Shown: positions 1-7,929, counted from the first letter of the stretch. The stretch is DNA of 64,000 bases from an uncultured Prevotellaceae bacterium (GCA_902800595.1 CADCFA010000005.1:22625-86624); one strand, 5' to 3'. Numbers and translations: made by a program. The notes: a model not told the origin generated them from the letters alone.

Positions 1-1
1 A

Positions 2-466
2 GGATACACCCACAATACGCTGGAGGTAAACTATGAGGAGCTGCGTGATGCACTCAACAGTAGAATGCCGAAGGGACAGGCAGTGGAGCTCGATAGCGGT
101 ATGCTGTTTAATAAGGTGAAGTACAACGACTTCATGCTCTCGGGCGGTTATGCCTACAACTGGGTGTTTGCCAAAAACTGGCTGTTCTGTGCCAGTGCAC
201 AGCTGGCCTTTTGCTATAAGTCAAGCTATGGTGAGACAGCCGACGAGAAGAGAGGCTTCGATTTCGGGAAGGTGAATCCCGATGTTATCGGGCGTTTCGG
301 ACTCGTGTATAACAATACCCGCTGGTATGTGGGAGCCAGTGCCATCCTGCGCACGAACAACTATCGTACCTCGCGTTTTAAGGCCAATAATGTGTATGGC
401 TCGCTGAATGCCTACATCGGCTATAACTTTGTGTTAAAAGAGAAATACAAAAAGAAGAAGAAATGA
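2..466 (+). CDS. DUF4421 family protein, C-terminal part
   Basis: The reading frame is open from the window edge (base 2), so only the C-terminal part is seen; the first internal ATG at 65 is not a real start. The aromatic and glycine-rich alternating strands (GGYAYNWVF, GRFGLVYNNTRWYVG, NAYIGYNFVL) look like an outer-membrane beta-barrel and fit the Bacteroidales DUF4421 family. The chain ends in a lysine-rich tail after a last barrel-like strand. Its stop overlaps the next start as ATGA, so the two genes are probably translationally coupled. No function is established for the family; the family call is from recognition of the sequence pattern. Confidence 0.7.
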   Translation, partial: GYTHNTLEVNYEELRDALNSRMPKGQAVELDSGMLFNKVKYNDFMLSGGYAYNWVFAKNWLFCASAQLAFCYKSSYGETADEKRGFDFGKVNPDVIGRFGLVYNNTRWYVGASAILRTNNYRTSRFKANNVYGSLNAYIGYNFVLKEKYKKKKK

Positions 467-1323
467 AACGACAACTGTTCTTGATAATAGCACTCTTCGC
501 CATCCTTGGGTCAGTTCAGGGAGAGGGTAGGGTGAGCTACTTGCAGAATGATAGTCTGACCATCTGCCGACTATTAGACGAGGCACACGCACTGCCGCGC
601 ACTACGAACTTTCCGCTCTTCTTTGCCAGAAAGTTCCTCAACATACCCTATGTCGCCCATACCCTTGAGGTCAACGATGATGAACGCCTGGTGGTGAACA
701 CCCGACAACTGGACTGTACAACGTTAGTGGAGACCGTGACAGCACTGACTCTCTGTGCTTATCGTCATCTTTTCACCTGGCGTGACTATCTGAACGCACT
801 GACAGCCATGCGTTACCGTCATGCACAGATCAATGATTACACCAGCCGTATCCATTACTTCACGGAGTGGATCACGCTGAATACCGAAGCTGGCATCGTG
901 ACAGAGATCCAAGCCCCTAATCCGCCATTCTCGGCTGTTCAGCACGTGAACGTCAACTATATGAGCAGCCATCCGAAGAGCTACAAAGCCCTTCGGGAGC
1001 ATCCGGAATTCGTGGGTGCCATCCGAGAGATGGAGCAGCGAGTCACTGGTGGCACCTTCCGTTATATCCCTAAACAGGCAGTCAAGAATCACGCCTTGCT
1101 CCGCAGGGTGATCAACGATGGTGACATCATCGCCATCACCTGCAAGAAGGCAGGACTCGATATTGCGCACCTCGGCTTTGCCGTATGGAAAGACGGGCGA
1201 CTGCATCTGCTCAACGCCTCTATGCTGCATAAGAAGGTGGTAGAGGAGCCCATGACCCTCTATCAGTATCTGCAGCAGCACAGCACCCATACTGGAATAA
1301 GAATTATCAGAATTAATAAATAA
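463..1323 (+). CDS. DUF1460 family secreted amidase/peptidase-like protein
   Basis: 286 residues with an N-terminal hydrophobic signal segment (residues 3-19). The motif LDCTTLVE places a conserved cysteine at residue 85, and AHLGFAVW places a histidine near 236; this Cys/His pair is the pattern of NlpC/P60-like DUF1460 proteins, which are thought to cleave peptidoglycan peptides or amides. The start overlaps the DUF4421 stop. The likely site of action is the periplasm. The substrate is not shown by the sequence. Confidence 0.8.
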   Translation: MKRQLFLIIALFAILGSVQGEGRVSYLQNDSLTICRLLDEAHALPRTTNFPLFFARKFLNIPYVAHTLEVNDDERLVVNTRQLDCTTLVETVTALTLCAYRHLFTWRDYLNALTAMRYRHAQINDYTSRIHYFTEWITLNTEAGIVTEIQAPNPPFSAVQHVNVNYMSSHPKSYKALREHPEFVGAIREMEQRVTGGTFRYIPKQAVKNHALLRRVINDGDIIAITCKKAGLDIAHLGFAVWKDGRLHLLNASMLHKKVVEEPMTLYQYLQQHSTHTGIRIIRINK

Positions 1324-1340
1324 CTTAACCCGAAAGAATT

Positions 1341-1733
1341 ATGGAATTACCTGATTTTATGAGTTATGCCAACAAATTCTCACAGTCAGAATTTGTAGAA
1401 AAAATCTCCCGTATCGCAAAGCGAGCAGGTTCAAAACTGGTTTATGCTGCCTTGATACTTTATTACACGCTTCAGAGCGATCGTATCAGCAAGACCGACA
1501 AGGCTATCATCATAGGTGCCTTGGGTTACATGATCAGTCCGCTCGATGTCATTCCCGATGCCATCCCCATAGCTGGACTTACCGACGACTTTGCCGTGCT
1601 GATCTACGTGCTGAAGAAGGTGTGGACCGATGTTGATCCCGCCATCATCGAACAGGCCAAGGAGAAGCTCTCCAAGTGGTTCGACGAAGAGGAGATCTGT
1701 GATATCCAGGATATCTTCAAGGACAATGACTAA
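1341..1733 (+). CDS. DUF1232 (YkvA-like) membrane-associated protein
   Basis: 130 residues. The central segment KAIIIGALGYMISPLDVIPD followed by a second hydrophobic stretch (GLTDDFAVLIYVLKKVW) is the DUF1232 signature. The family consists of small membrane proteins of unknown role. It follows the DUF1460 gene by 17 nt and is closed by a strong terminator, so it ends this transcription unit. Confidence 0.85.
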   Translation: MELPDFMSYANKFSQSEFVEKISRIAKRAGSKLVYAALILYYTLQSDRISKTDKAIIIGALGYMISPLDVIPDAIPIAGLTDDFAVLIYVLKKVWTDVDPAIIEQAKEKLSKWFDEEEICDIQDIFKDND

Positions 1734-1743
1734 GGGATAAAGC

Positions 1744-1779
1744 AAAAGGCTGGTGGAAAGATATCCATCAGCCTTTTTG
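1744..1779 (+). terminator. Rho-independent terminator after DUF1232 gene
   Basis: An AAAAGGCTGGTGG arm pairs with CCATCAGCCTTTTT (one G-T pair) around an 8-nt loop and runs into T's. It also has A's on the other side, so it may serve the convergent tRNA transcript as well. Confidence 0.8.
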
Positions 1780-1790
1780 CTTCTTTCAAG

Positions 1791-1862
1791 AGGTGCCTGG
1801 CGGATTCGAACCGCCGTAGACGGTTTTGCAGACCGTTGACTAAGCCACTCATCCAAGGCACC
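1791..1862 (-). tRNA. tRNA-Cys (GCA)
   Basis: On the minus strand a full cloverleaf is seen: acceptor GGTGCCT/AGGCACC, anticodon stem ACGGT/ACCGT with loop CTGCAAA (anticodon GCA), T arm GGCGG-TTCGAAT-CCGCC, discriminator T. The CCA end is not encoded. A TAACTTTG box lies about 90 nt upstream. Confidence 0.95.
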
Positions 1863-1955
1863 GAGTAAGCGAGTAAAGAGCGATGCTCGCATCAGCTTTT
1901 TCGAGCGCGAGGTGACATGACCGAAGGTCAAGGCACCGTTTCTCGAATGCGGGTG

Positions 1956-1963
1956 CAAAGTTA
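1956..1963 (-). promoter_or_regulatory. -7 box of the tRNA-Cys promoter
   Basis: TAACTTTG on the minus strand. The leader between it and the tRNA (about 1863-1950) holds a second copy of the tRNA 5' end, GGTGCCTTG, and GC-rich hairpins. Confidence 0.6.
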
Positions 1964-1995
1964 GTTATATTTTTCGAGATAGCCAAATTTTTATT

Positions 1996-2172
1996 CTACT
2001 TTTTATGCCAGCAATCTTCTTTTTTCTTCTTTTCGGCTTGTTTTTGTGCTTTTAATGGGCATCCAGCGCAACCATAACAGGGGTCTTCAGTCTTTCTTAA
2101 AGCCTTGTAGATGCGCCAGCTGCCATATCCGCCAGCAGCCAGCAGCACGATGAAAACCAACAGCTCTTGCAT
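1996..2172 (-). CDS. FeoB-associated Cys-rich membrane protein-like small protein
   Basis: 58 residues, starting directly after the stop of the upstream lipid kinase gene (TAAATG), so it belongs to that transcript. The N-terminus (residues 3-16) is one membrane segment. A CYGCAGCPL cluster and a late DCW follow, with a Lys/Glu-rich stretch between. This layout matches the small Cys-rich proteins annotated as FeoB-associated in Bacteroidetes. No feoB is in the window, so a link to iron transport is family knowledge only. Confidence 0.75.
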   Translation of the reverse strand: MQELLVFIVLLAAGGYGSWRIYKALRKTEDPCYGCAGCPLKAQKQAEKKKKEDCWHKK

Positions 2173-3210
2173 TTACAACTTGGATAGTTTACGGAGCATC
2201 ACCTTGTTGATGGTAAGCATTCTGTGACCTGTCTTCTCGATATCCTCACGTACATTATTAATATTATTAAAGAAGTCGCTGAAGGCATTCAGCAGGAAAT
2301 TAGCTTCTGCTGTGTCCTCAATCTTTTCCGGGTTCGTGAGGATACGGATGCCTTGCGGCTCGATATGCACATCAATGTCGCGACCTGTCATGATGGGGTC
2401 ACCATCGTAATGGATGGCACCTGGTTCGTTGCGAGTGATATGCAGTCGTTTGGTACGGAATGTCTTGATCTTCGAGTTGTTGCCCAATGTCTTCATAAAG
2501 AGATCGGCAGCTATCTGAGGTGCATCGAGGGCATTGAAGGGCTCCATCACGATAACATCCAACTCACCGTCCTGCATGGTGGCCCCTGGAGCGATATAGG
2601 CATTGTTGCCGTATTGTGATGCATTGGCACAGGCGATGAGAAATGCCTTATACTTCTTGGCGCCTGACTCATCTTCTACTTCGTAGGTCTCAGGACGGTA
2701 GTTCAAACCTTCCTTCAACACATTCTCCAGATAGGTCACTGGGCCGCGCTTGCCTGCTTCGGCAAACTTCAGCGAGATGAAGGCATCGAAGCCCATGCCG
2801 CAGGTGCAGAAGAAGGGCAGTTCGTTGATTACACCATAGTCGAAGGCTTCTATCTTGCAGGCATTGATAATCTGGATGGCTTTCTTGATGTCTAACGGCA
2901 GACAGAGATGACGTGCCAGTCCGTTGCCTGATCCGCAGGGGATGATGCCCAGAGCTGTCTGGGTGTGTACCAGCGAGCGTGCCACCTCGTTCACCGTACC
3001 GTCGCCACCAATAGCCACCACGATATCGATGCCTTCGGCAGCACACGCCTTGGCTATCTCTGAGGCGTGTCCCGCATATTCAGTGAGTCTGAGTTCAGAA
3101 TCAAACAATTCATGGTTGAGCGTACGCTCTATCACCTCGGGGATTTCTTTCTTCGAGTGTGTGCCCGAGATAGGGTTTAATATAAATACAATCTTCTTCT
3201 TACTTGTCAT
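2173..3210 (-). CDS. Diacylglycerol/sphingoid-base kinase family lipid kinase
   Basis: 345 residues. The nucleotide-binding motif IGGDGTVNEVARS lies at residues 67-79, and CGSGNGLARHL follows, both typical of the DagK/LCB5 fold that phosphorylates lipids with ATP. The chosen start (3210, MTSKKKIVFI) sits 9 nt from a TATATTTG promoter box; the frame extends 31 codons further but across the promoter. It is divergent from a serine palmitoyltransferase, so the substrate may be a sphingoid base rather than diacylglycerol; this is inference from context. Confidence 0.85.
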   Translation of the reverse strand: MTSKKKIVFILNPISGTHSKKEIPEVIERTLNHELFDSELRLTEYAGHASEIAKACAAEGIDIVVAIGGDGTVNEVARSLVHTQTALGIIPCGSGNGLARHLCLPLDIKKAIQIINACKIEAFDYGVINELPFFCTCGMGFDAFISLKFAEAGKRGPVTYLENVLKEGLNYRPETYEVEDESGAKKYKAFLIACANASQYGNNAYIAPGATMQDGELDVIVMEPFNALDAPQIAADLFMKTLGNNSKIKTFRTKRLHITRNEPGAIHYDGDPIMTGRDIDVHIEPQGIRILTNPEKIEDTAEANFLLNAFSDFFNNINNVREDIEKTGHRMLTINKVMLRKLSKL

Positions 3211-3219
3211 AATCAACTG

Positions 3220-3227
3220 CAAATATA
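3220..3227 (-). promoter_or_regulatory. -7 box for the lipid kinase gene
   Basis: TATATTTG on the minus strand. It decides the start at 3210 and leaves a 5' leader of only a few nucleotides. Confidence 0.6.
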
Positions 3228-3296
3228 CAAAATTCGGCTGAAAAATGCCCCTTTTAGATAATAAAAAAAACAAAATCAGACAAATATTAATAAAAA

Positions 3297-3329
3297 CTTG
3301 CACGAATTGATAAAAATTGTGTAACTTTG
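3297..3329 (+). promoter_or_regulatory. Promoter of spt
   Basis: CTTG at 3297-3300, 21 nt spacer, TAACTTTG at 3322-3329, then a leader of about 35 nt to the spt start. Confidence 0.7.
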
Positions 3330-3369
3330 CACCCTGAAATTAAAAAATTTAAAAGCTACCTATATAGGA

Positions 3370-4557
3370 ATGGGACAATTAACAGAAAGATACAAGCAAT
3401 ACCGTGAACCTCAGAAGTTCATGGAGGCTGATGTATATCCATACTTCCGTGCGATAGAAGGAAAACAGGGGACGGAAGTAGAAATGGGCGGTCACAAGGT
3501 CTTGATGTTCGGTTCAAATGCATACACAGGTCTTACTGGCGACCAGCGTATCATCGATGCAGCTAAGGCAGCGCTCGACAAGTACGGCTCTGGTTGTGCC
3601 GGAAGCCGTTTTTTGAACGGAACACTCGATCTGCATGTGAAGCTCGAAAAAGAGCTCGCAGAGTTTATCGGTAAGGATGAGACCCTTTGCTTCTCTACAG
3701 GTTTCTCTGTGAATCAGGGTGTGCTCGCCGTGATCTGCGGCAAGGACGATTACATCATCTGCGATGATCGCGACCATGCTTCTATTGTAGATGGACGCCG
3801 TTTGTCATTTGCCAAGCAGCTCCATTACAAGCACAATGATATGGAAGATCTGGAGCGCGTGCTGAAGAATCTGCCACAGGAGGCTATCAAGCTCATCGTG
3901 GTGGATGGCGTGTTCTCTATGGAAGGCGATCTTGCCAACCTGCCCGCCATCGTGGAGCTGAAGCACAAGTACAACTGCTCTATCATGGTTGATGAGGCTC
4001 ATGGTATCGGCGTTTTTGGACGTCAGGGTAGGGGTGTATGCGATCACTTCGGACTGACTGACGAGGTGGATCTCATCATGGGTACCTTCTCTAAGTCGCT
4101 CGCCTCTATTGGCGGATTTATCGCTGCCGATTGGGATATCATCAATTATTTGCGTCACACCTGCCGCACTTATATCTTCTCAGCTTCTAACACGCCAGCT
4201 GCTACAGCTGCTGCTATGGAGGCCCTTCACATCATCCAGAATGAGCCGGAGCGCATCGAGCGCCTGTGGAAGGTTACCAACTATGCGCTGAAGCGCTTCC
4301 GTGAGGAAGGTTTCGAGATCGGTGAGACAGAGAGCCCCATTATCCCGTTGTATGTGCGTGATGCCCAGAAGACATTCCTGGTAACGGCACTTGCCTTCAA
4401 GGCAGGCGTGTTCATCAACCCTGTGATTCCTCCTGCTTGTGCTCCTCAGGACACCCTCGTGCGTTATGCCCTGATGGCTACACATACCAACGAGCAGGTT
4501 GACCGCTCTGTGGTTGCTCTGAAGAAGATTTTTGTCGAGCAAGGCATTATCAAATAA
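3370..4557 (+). CDS. spt: Serine palmitoyltransferase (alpha-oxoamine synthase family)
   Basis: 395 residues. PLP fold type I enzyme: VDEAHG at 207-212 and TFSKSLASIGG with the Schiff-base lysine at K242. The N-terminal block GSNAYTGLTGDQRI and AGSRFLNG are those of Bacteroidetes Spt, which condenses L-serine with a fatty acyl-CoA to 3-ketosphinganine, the first step of sphingolipid synthesis. The closest alternatives are Kbl or BioF; the tail and N-terminus, and the facing lipid kinase, favour Spt. It has its own promoter. No ketoreductase or ceramide synthase gene is nearby. Confidence 0.88.
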   Translation: MGQLTERYKQYREPQKFMEADVYPYFRAIEGKQGTEVEMGGHKVLMFGSNAYTGLTGDQRIIDAAKAALDKYGSGCAGSRFLNGTLDLHVKLEKELAEFIGKDETLCFSTGFSVNQGVLAVICGKDDYIICDDRDHASIVDGRRLSFAKQLHYKHNDMEDLERVLKNLPQEAIKLIVVDGVFSMEGDLANLPAIVELKHKYNCSIMVDEAHGIGVFGRQGRGVCDHFGLTDEVDLIMGTFSKSLASIGGFIAADWDIINYLRHTCRTYIFSASNTPAATAAAMEALHIIQNEPERIERLWKVTNYALKRFREEGFEIGETESPIIPLYVRDAQKTFLVTALAFKAGVFINPVIPPACAPQDTLVRYALMATHTNEQVDRSVVALKKIFVEQGIIK

Positions 4558-4558
4558 T

Positions 4559-4643
4559 GAGAGAATGAGAGAATGAAAAAATGAAAGAATGAAAGAATGT
4601 TAAATAGGGATATTTCATTCTGTCATTTTTTCATTTTATCATT
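4559..4643. repeat. Facing octamer arrays (period 8) forming a long hairpin
   Basis: Five units of GAGAGAAT/GAAAGAAT type (4559-4598) are followed after 13 nt by four units ending in TCATT (4612-4643). The arms are inverted copies, so the transcript of spt would fold into a long A/U-rich hairpin ending in T's. It probably acts as the spt terminator. Confidence 0.8.
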
Positions 4644-4652
4644 TTTATTTCG

Positions 4653-4660
4653 TACCTTTG
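4653..4660 (+). promoter_or_regulatory. -7 box of tRNA-Pro
   Basis: TACCTTTG, 18 nt upstream of the mature tRNA 5' end. Confidence 0.65.
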
Positions 4661-4678
4661 CACCCGCAAAACAAAAAA

Positions 4679-4751
4679 CGAGGTGTAGCGCAGTTGGTAG
4701 CGTTCCTGGTTTGGGACCAGGCTGTCGCAGGTTCGAGTCCTGTCACCTCGA
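4679..4751 (+). tRNA. tRNA-Pro (TGG)
   Basis: Acceptor CGAGGTG/CACCTCG with discriminator A, anticodon stem CCTGG/CCAGG with loop TTTGGGA (anticodon TGG), T arm GCAGG-TTCGAGT-CCTGT. No CCA is encoded. Confidence 0.95.
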
Positions 4752-4879
4752 CTTCAAGTATTACTCCCGCTGATTTTTACGAGTCAGCGGTTTTTTTTAT
4801 CTTTAGAAATGCAGAAAAACTTAAAACTTTGGATGCTTCTCAGATATTCAACAAATACAAATCTTTAAAATTAGACACT

Positions 4880-5155
4880 ATGACAAAGAAAATCGTTTTA
4901 GGTGCCGCTATGGCACTGTTATCACTGGCAAGCTGCTACAATGGTGGCAACAAAGCGGAAACAGCCAACAAGTCAATGTCGTTCGACGAAGTGATGACCT
5001 CTCGCAGAAGTGTGCGCGACGCCGACAAGCTGAGAGAGCTCTTTGCCATCCCGGGCAATGAGACCGTCATGGCTGTTATCGCCCTTGGCTACAGGGCAGA
5101 GGAGCCTACCCGTCCGGAGCGCAAGAGCCTCGACGACATGGTGAAATTCTATTGA
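4880..5155 (+). pseudogene. Nitroreductase-family lipoprotein with large internal deletion
   Basis: The 91-residue frame begins with a lipoprotein signal (MTKKIVLGAAMALLSLASCY, Cys at 19). It continues into the N-terminal nitroreductase block FDEVMTSRRSVR and jumps straight to the C-terminal block IPGNETVMAVIALGYRAEEP, which normally lies more than 100 residues later. The FMN-binding middle is missing, so it is unlikely to be an enzyme. The frame across the deletion is kept. About 70 nt after the stop could be further gene debris but I cannot assign it. Confidence 0.7.
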
Positions 5156-5247
5156 TTCAGGCCATCAGTGCCCTGAACCAGAATCTGCGTTCCAACGTGC
5201 TCAACGCCCCCGAGTCCTTCCCTTGGTGAAGAAGGCGCACTAACAAC

Positions 5248-5282
5248 AAAGCGTTCTGGAAAAATCTCCAGAACGCTTTTCC
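5248..5282 (+). terminator. Terminator after the nitroreductase remnant
   Basis: AAAGCGTTCTGGA pairs with TCCAGAACGCTTTT. It is nearly symmetric and also ends the smalltalk transcript coming from the other side. Confidence 0.8.
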
Positions 5283-5285
5283 TGT

Positions 5286-5387
5286 CTAATACCCCATGCA
5301 AGAGGTTGCTCCGAGGGCGGTCAGCACCGCCGTTGCAATCGATGCAATAATCTGCACCACAAACTTCAAAGTCTCCTTCCTAGTCAT
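5286..5387 (-). CDS. Smalltalk protein
   Basis: A 33-residue protein read on the minus strand: MTRKETLKF, then a hydrophobic stretch (VVQIIASIATAVLTALG) and the ending TSCMGY. This matches the Bacteroidales micro-protein family named smalltalk, which usually follows an HU-type DNA-binding gene. Here the HU gene just upstream is a remnant. The function of the family is unknown; a single membrane helix is visible. Confidence 0.8.
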   Translation of the reverse strand: MTRKETLKFVVQIIASIATAVLTALGATSCMGY

Positions 5388-5390
5388 AAC

Positions 5391-5418
5391 GGTTATTGTT
5401 TAATGTTTAACGTTTAAT
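5391..5418. repeat. Heptamer array (4 units, GTTTAAT type)
   Basis: GGTTATT, GTTTAAT, GTTTAAC, GTTTAAT in exact period 7 between the smalltalk start and the HU tail. It is the same family as the arrays in the FAD enzyme at 41.3 kb. Confidence 0.8.
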
Positions 5419-5517
5419 CCCCGCTTGGCTGATCGTAGTCAGGCTCGTCCGCTGGAGGGGTGCTGCCGCCGTTCTGAGGCTGGGTGTTCTGGTTCTTTCC
5501 TTTACTTTTAATGCCAT
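5414..5517 (-). pseudogene. Remnant of HU/IHF-like DNA-binding protein gene
   Basis: On the minus strand a start ATGGCATTAAAA at 5517 resembles the HU-like start. After about 12 nt the sequence reads, in another frame, as the acidic low-complexity tail typical of these proteins (NQNTQPQNGGSTPP, then DYDQPSGD and stop at 5414). The DNA-binding body (well over 100 codons) is gone and the join is out of frame. Its promoter and about 170-nt leader survive upstream. The following smalltalk gene is the usual partner of intact HU copies. Confidence 0.65.
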
Positions 5518-5689
5518 AATTGATTTTAAAATTTTAAGGGTGTAAATGTTTTTCCTATTTCTTAAAACCTTTTCCTTAGTCCGTGCTTCTGCGGTTTCAC
5601 TATGAAAAACTTACTAGTGCACTTAGAAAAATTTTCTCTATAGTTATGCCGCAAATTTTGTTGCCTTATGTCATTTTCTAACAACGGTA

Positions 5690-5697
5690 CAAAGGTA
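5690..5697 (-). promoter_or_regulatory. -7 box of the HU remnant/smalltalk unit
   Basis: TACCTTTG on the minus strand. The DNA from 5518 to 5689 is an untranslated leader with no further gene visible. Confidence 0.6.
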
Positions 5698-5850
5698 CGA
5701 ATTTTTGGTGAATTTACTAAATTTTTTAGCGACTTTTTTCACTGAGAATCGAACATTTTTCGAGTGAGTAAGTGGGTAAGTTGAAAAGTAAAATCTTATG
5801 TTATCTTCGCGATGCTGAGCGGGTGGGAGAAAGTAAGAAATAGCTAAATA

Positions 5851-5883
5851 TTTTGTAGGTTACCTTATTTATTCGTATCTTTG
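5851..5883 (+). promoter_or_regulatory. Promoter of the EamA gene
   Basis: TTTTG at 5851-5855, 20 nt spacer, TATCTTTG at 5876-5883. The ATG follows after only 8 nt, so the mRNA should be nearly leaderless. Confidence 0.7.
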
Positions 5884-5891
5884 CACTCGTA

Positions 5892-6809
5892 ATGAGAAGT
5901 GATGTATCCATATTCCAGAGACCTGTATGGGTGGTGGTGTTTGCCCTGACGGCTGCGATAGCCTGGGGATGGGCATTCCCACTGATTAAGATAGGCTTTA
6001 ATGCTTTTGGTATCACAGCCGACATGACGGGTAGCAAGATGCTCTTTGCCGGTATCCGCTTTGCTGCAGCGGGATTGATTGTGCTGGCTGTGGCGCGCAG
6101 CAGCAGGCGTCCATTCGGTACGACAAAGAAGAGCGACTGGTGGTTTATTCTTGCCTTTGCGCTGATGAACACGGCGCTTCACTATTTCTTCTTCTATGTT
6201 GGCATGTCGCACAGCGAGGGCTCAAGGGCTGCCATTCTCAACTCGCTGAGCACATTTCTGGTGGTGCTGCTGGCTTGTGCCTGTTTCAAGAGCGACAAAC
6301 TGACTTCACGCAAGATTCTCGGTTGTACTGTTGGATTCAGCGGTATCCTTGCCTTGAATCTTGGTGGAGCCGAAAGTGGGCAATTTACTTGGTTGGGCGA
6401 CGGTATGATCATCCTGAATGCCATCTGTGGGGCTTGTGCCAACCTGATGACGCGTGGCTTGAACCGACGCATCAATGTCTTTGTGGGTACAGGCTACAGT
6501 CTTACCATCGGAGGCTTTTTGCTCATCATCTTCGGACTGGTCTTTGATGGTAGGCTGCCTCAGGTGAATATGCCCGGCATCCTTTGTCTGGTGTTGCTTA
6601 TCGCCATCTCTGCCGTTGGATTTGCGCTGTATAACAAGCTGCTGAGTTGTAATCCTGTGGGAAAGGTGGCCATCTACAATTCTCTGATTCCCATTGTGGG
6701 TGCTGTTACCTCGTGTCTCTGTCTCGGCGAGACCTTCCATGCGAAGTATGCACTTGCCGGTGGACTTGCGGCACTTGGCATCTATATCATTAATAAGGGT
6801 AAGAACTGA
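5892..6809 (+). CDS. EamA/DMT family transporter
   Basis: 305 residues with about ten hydrophobic helices arranged as two repeats of five (first helix from about residue 10, PVWVVVFALTAAIAWGWAFP; second half from about 160). This is the drug/metabolite transporter superfamily in the inner membrane; the substrate cannot be told. The first methionine is the only start that keeps helix 1, although it lies 8 nt after the promoter box. The gene is convergent with the peptidase gene 12 nt downstream. Confidence 0.88.
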   Translation: MRSDVSIFQRPVWVVVFALTAAIAWGWAFPLIKIGFNAFGITADMTGSKMLFAGIRFAAAGLIVLAVARSSRRPFGTTKKSDWWFILAFALMNTALHYFFFYVGMSHSEGSRAAILNSLSTFLVVLLACACFKSDKLTSRKILGCTVGFSGILALNLGGAESGQFTWLGDGMIILNAICGACANLMTRGLNRRINVFVGTGYSLTIGGFLLIIFGLVFDGRLPQVNMPGILCLVLLIAISAVGFALYNKLLSCNPVGKVAIYNSLIPIVGAVTSCLCLGETFHAKYALAGGLAALGIYIINKGKN

Positions 6810-6821
6810 TAATTTACTGTT

Positions 6822-7910
6822 TCATTTGATGAATCCTTTAGGAAGTGCATGACGATTGAGAAACAGATAGGTGGTGTTCAGGGCGATATAGTCGCGTGAC
6901 ATATACCAAATACCCTTATATTGACCAGTCTCGCCCCATGAGTTCTTTACCATATAATAAGGTTTGCCTTGCTCGTCAACAGCTTTGCCATAGATAAGCA
7001 TCACATGATCATAGGTGAACTGCCAATTGTCCCATTGCTCCTGGCGCAAGGTTTGAGTCGGTTCTACGCCATCAGGCAGCATGGCTAGTCCTGTGCGGGT
7101 GAAGTCACCTGACACATCGCCACCCCAGGCTACGGTATAGCCTGCATCCAGTGCCTTGTCGAGAACAGTCATCAGTTGTTCGATAGGTATGTTATAGCTG
7201 GGTTTCAGTCGCCATTTGTAGGGTGCTTCAATGACGAACCATTTGTCAAACGGATGATGTGTGAAACTGGTTAGACTTACGTAATCGTCAAGGTTCAGTC
7301 CGAGACTCTCGGCAAACGATTTCGGTGTGTAGGACTTACCCTCATACACAAAAGTTTCCGGGCAGCGACCAACATAACGCTCGATGACTGCCTGAACGCT
7401 ATCTTGCCAATGGGGCAGGGGAGTCTTAGCGTCCTTAACTACCGTACGTCTCACCATTTGTTCCAGCTCTGGGAAAAAAACTTTGAAGTTAGCCAGCGAG
7501 TCGCCTGTAAGTGAACCAGGTGCAGGCATCGCACTTTCCAGACAGATGCCATGATGTCGAATCACCTCCAGCACATCGTCGCATGAGCCGCCTTCTGAAA
7601 TTTGGCTATAACCGTGCATTCGTACGTAATGCGTAGCGTTGTCCATATAGTCTTTGTTCACAACAAACATCTCGCACAGGTCATAGGTCTTGCCTGTCTG
7701 TCGCAAAATTTCACTTTCAAAATAGCCCAATGTGGCAAAATCCCAACAGGTGCCACTACGATATTGGTTTTTCACACTCGTTATCGGAAGTTCCTTCACT
7801 GTTGTGAATGTTTTCTTTAAGTCAGAGGCTTTTGCATTTCTCTGTAAATTCTCTTGGGCCTCTGCTGTGATGGCCAAGAGTAAAGTGGCTATCAAAAATA
7901 CTTTTTTCAT
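6822..7910 (-). CDS. C1 family cysteine peptidase (bleomycin hydrolase-like)
   Basis: 362 residues from the chosen ATG at 7910, which begins a signal peptide (MKKVFLIATLLLAITAEAQ) and lies downstream of a TACCTTTG box; the longer frame crosses that promoter. The catalytic Cys is in YRSGTCWDFATLG, the His in FTYDHVMLIYG and the Asn in MVKNSWGE, in the order of papain-like PepC/bleomycin hydrolases. With the signal peptide it should act in the periplasm or outside rather than in the cytoplasm. No operon partner. Confidence 0.88.
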   Translation of the reverse strand: MKKVFLIATLLLAITAEAQENLQRNAKASDLKKTFTTVKELPITSVKNQYRSGTCWDFATLGYFESEILRQTGKTYDLCEMFVVNKDYMDNATHYVRMHGYSQISEGGSCDDVLEVIRHHGICLESAMPAPGSLTGDSLANFKVFFPELEQMVRRTVVKDAKTPLPHWQDSVQAVIERYVGRCPETFVYEGKSYTPKSFAESLGLNLDDYVSLTSFTHHPFDKWFVIEAPYKWRLKPSYNIPIEQLMTVLDKALDAGYTVAWGGDVSGDFTRTGLAMLPDGVEPTQTLRQEQWDNWQFTYDHVMLIYGKAVDEQGKPYYMVKNSWGETGQYKGIWYMSRDYIALNTTYLFLNRHALPKGFIK

Positions 7911-7929
7911 ATTCGTCGCTTTTGTTGGA

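Noticed and set aside
724-1290. Long minus-strand frame opposite the DUF1460 gene
   Set aside because: Shadow of the real gene: no start signal, no motif, and the plus-strand gene has a clear signal peptide and catalytic residues.
4658-4879. Upstream extension of the nitroreductase frame
   Set aside because: It would start inside tRNA-Pro; the lipoprotein signal at 4880 is the natural start.
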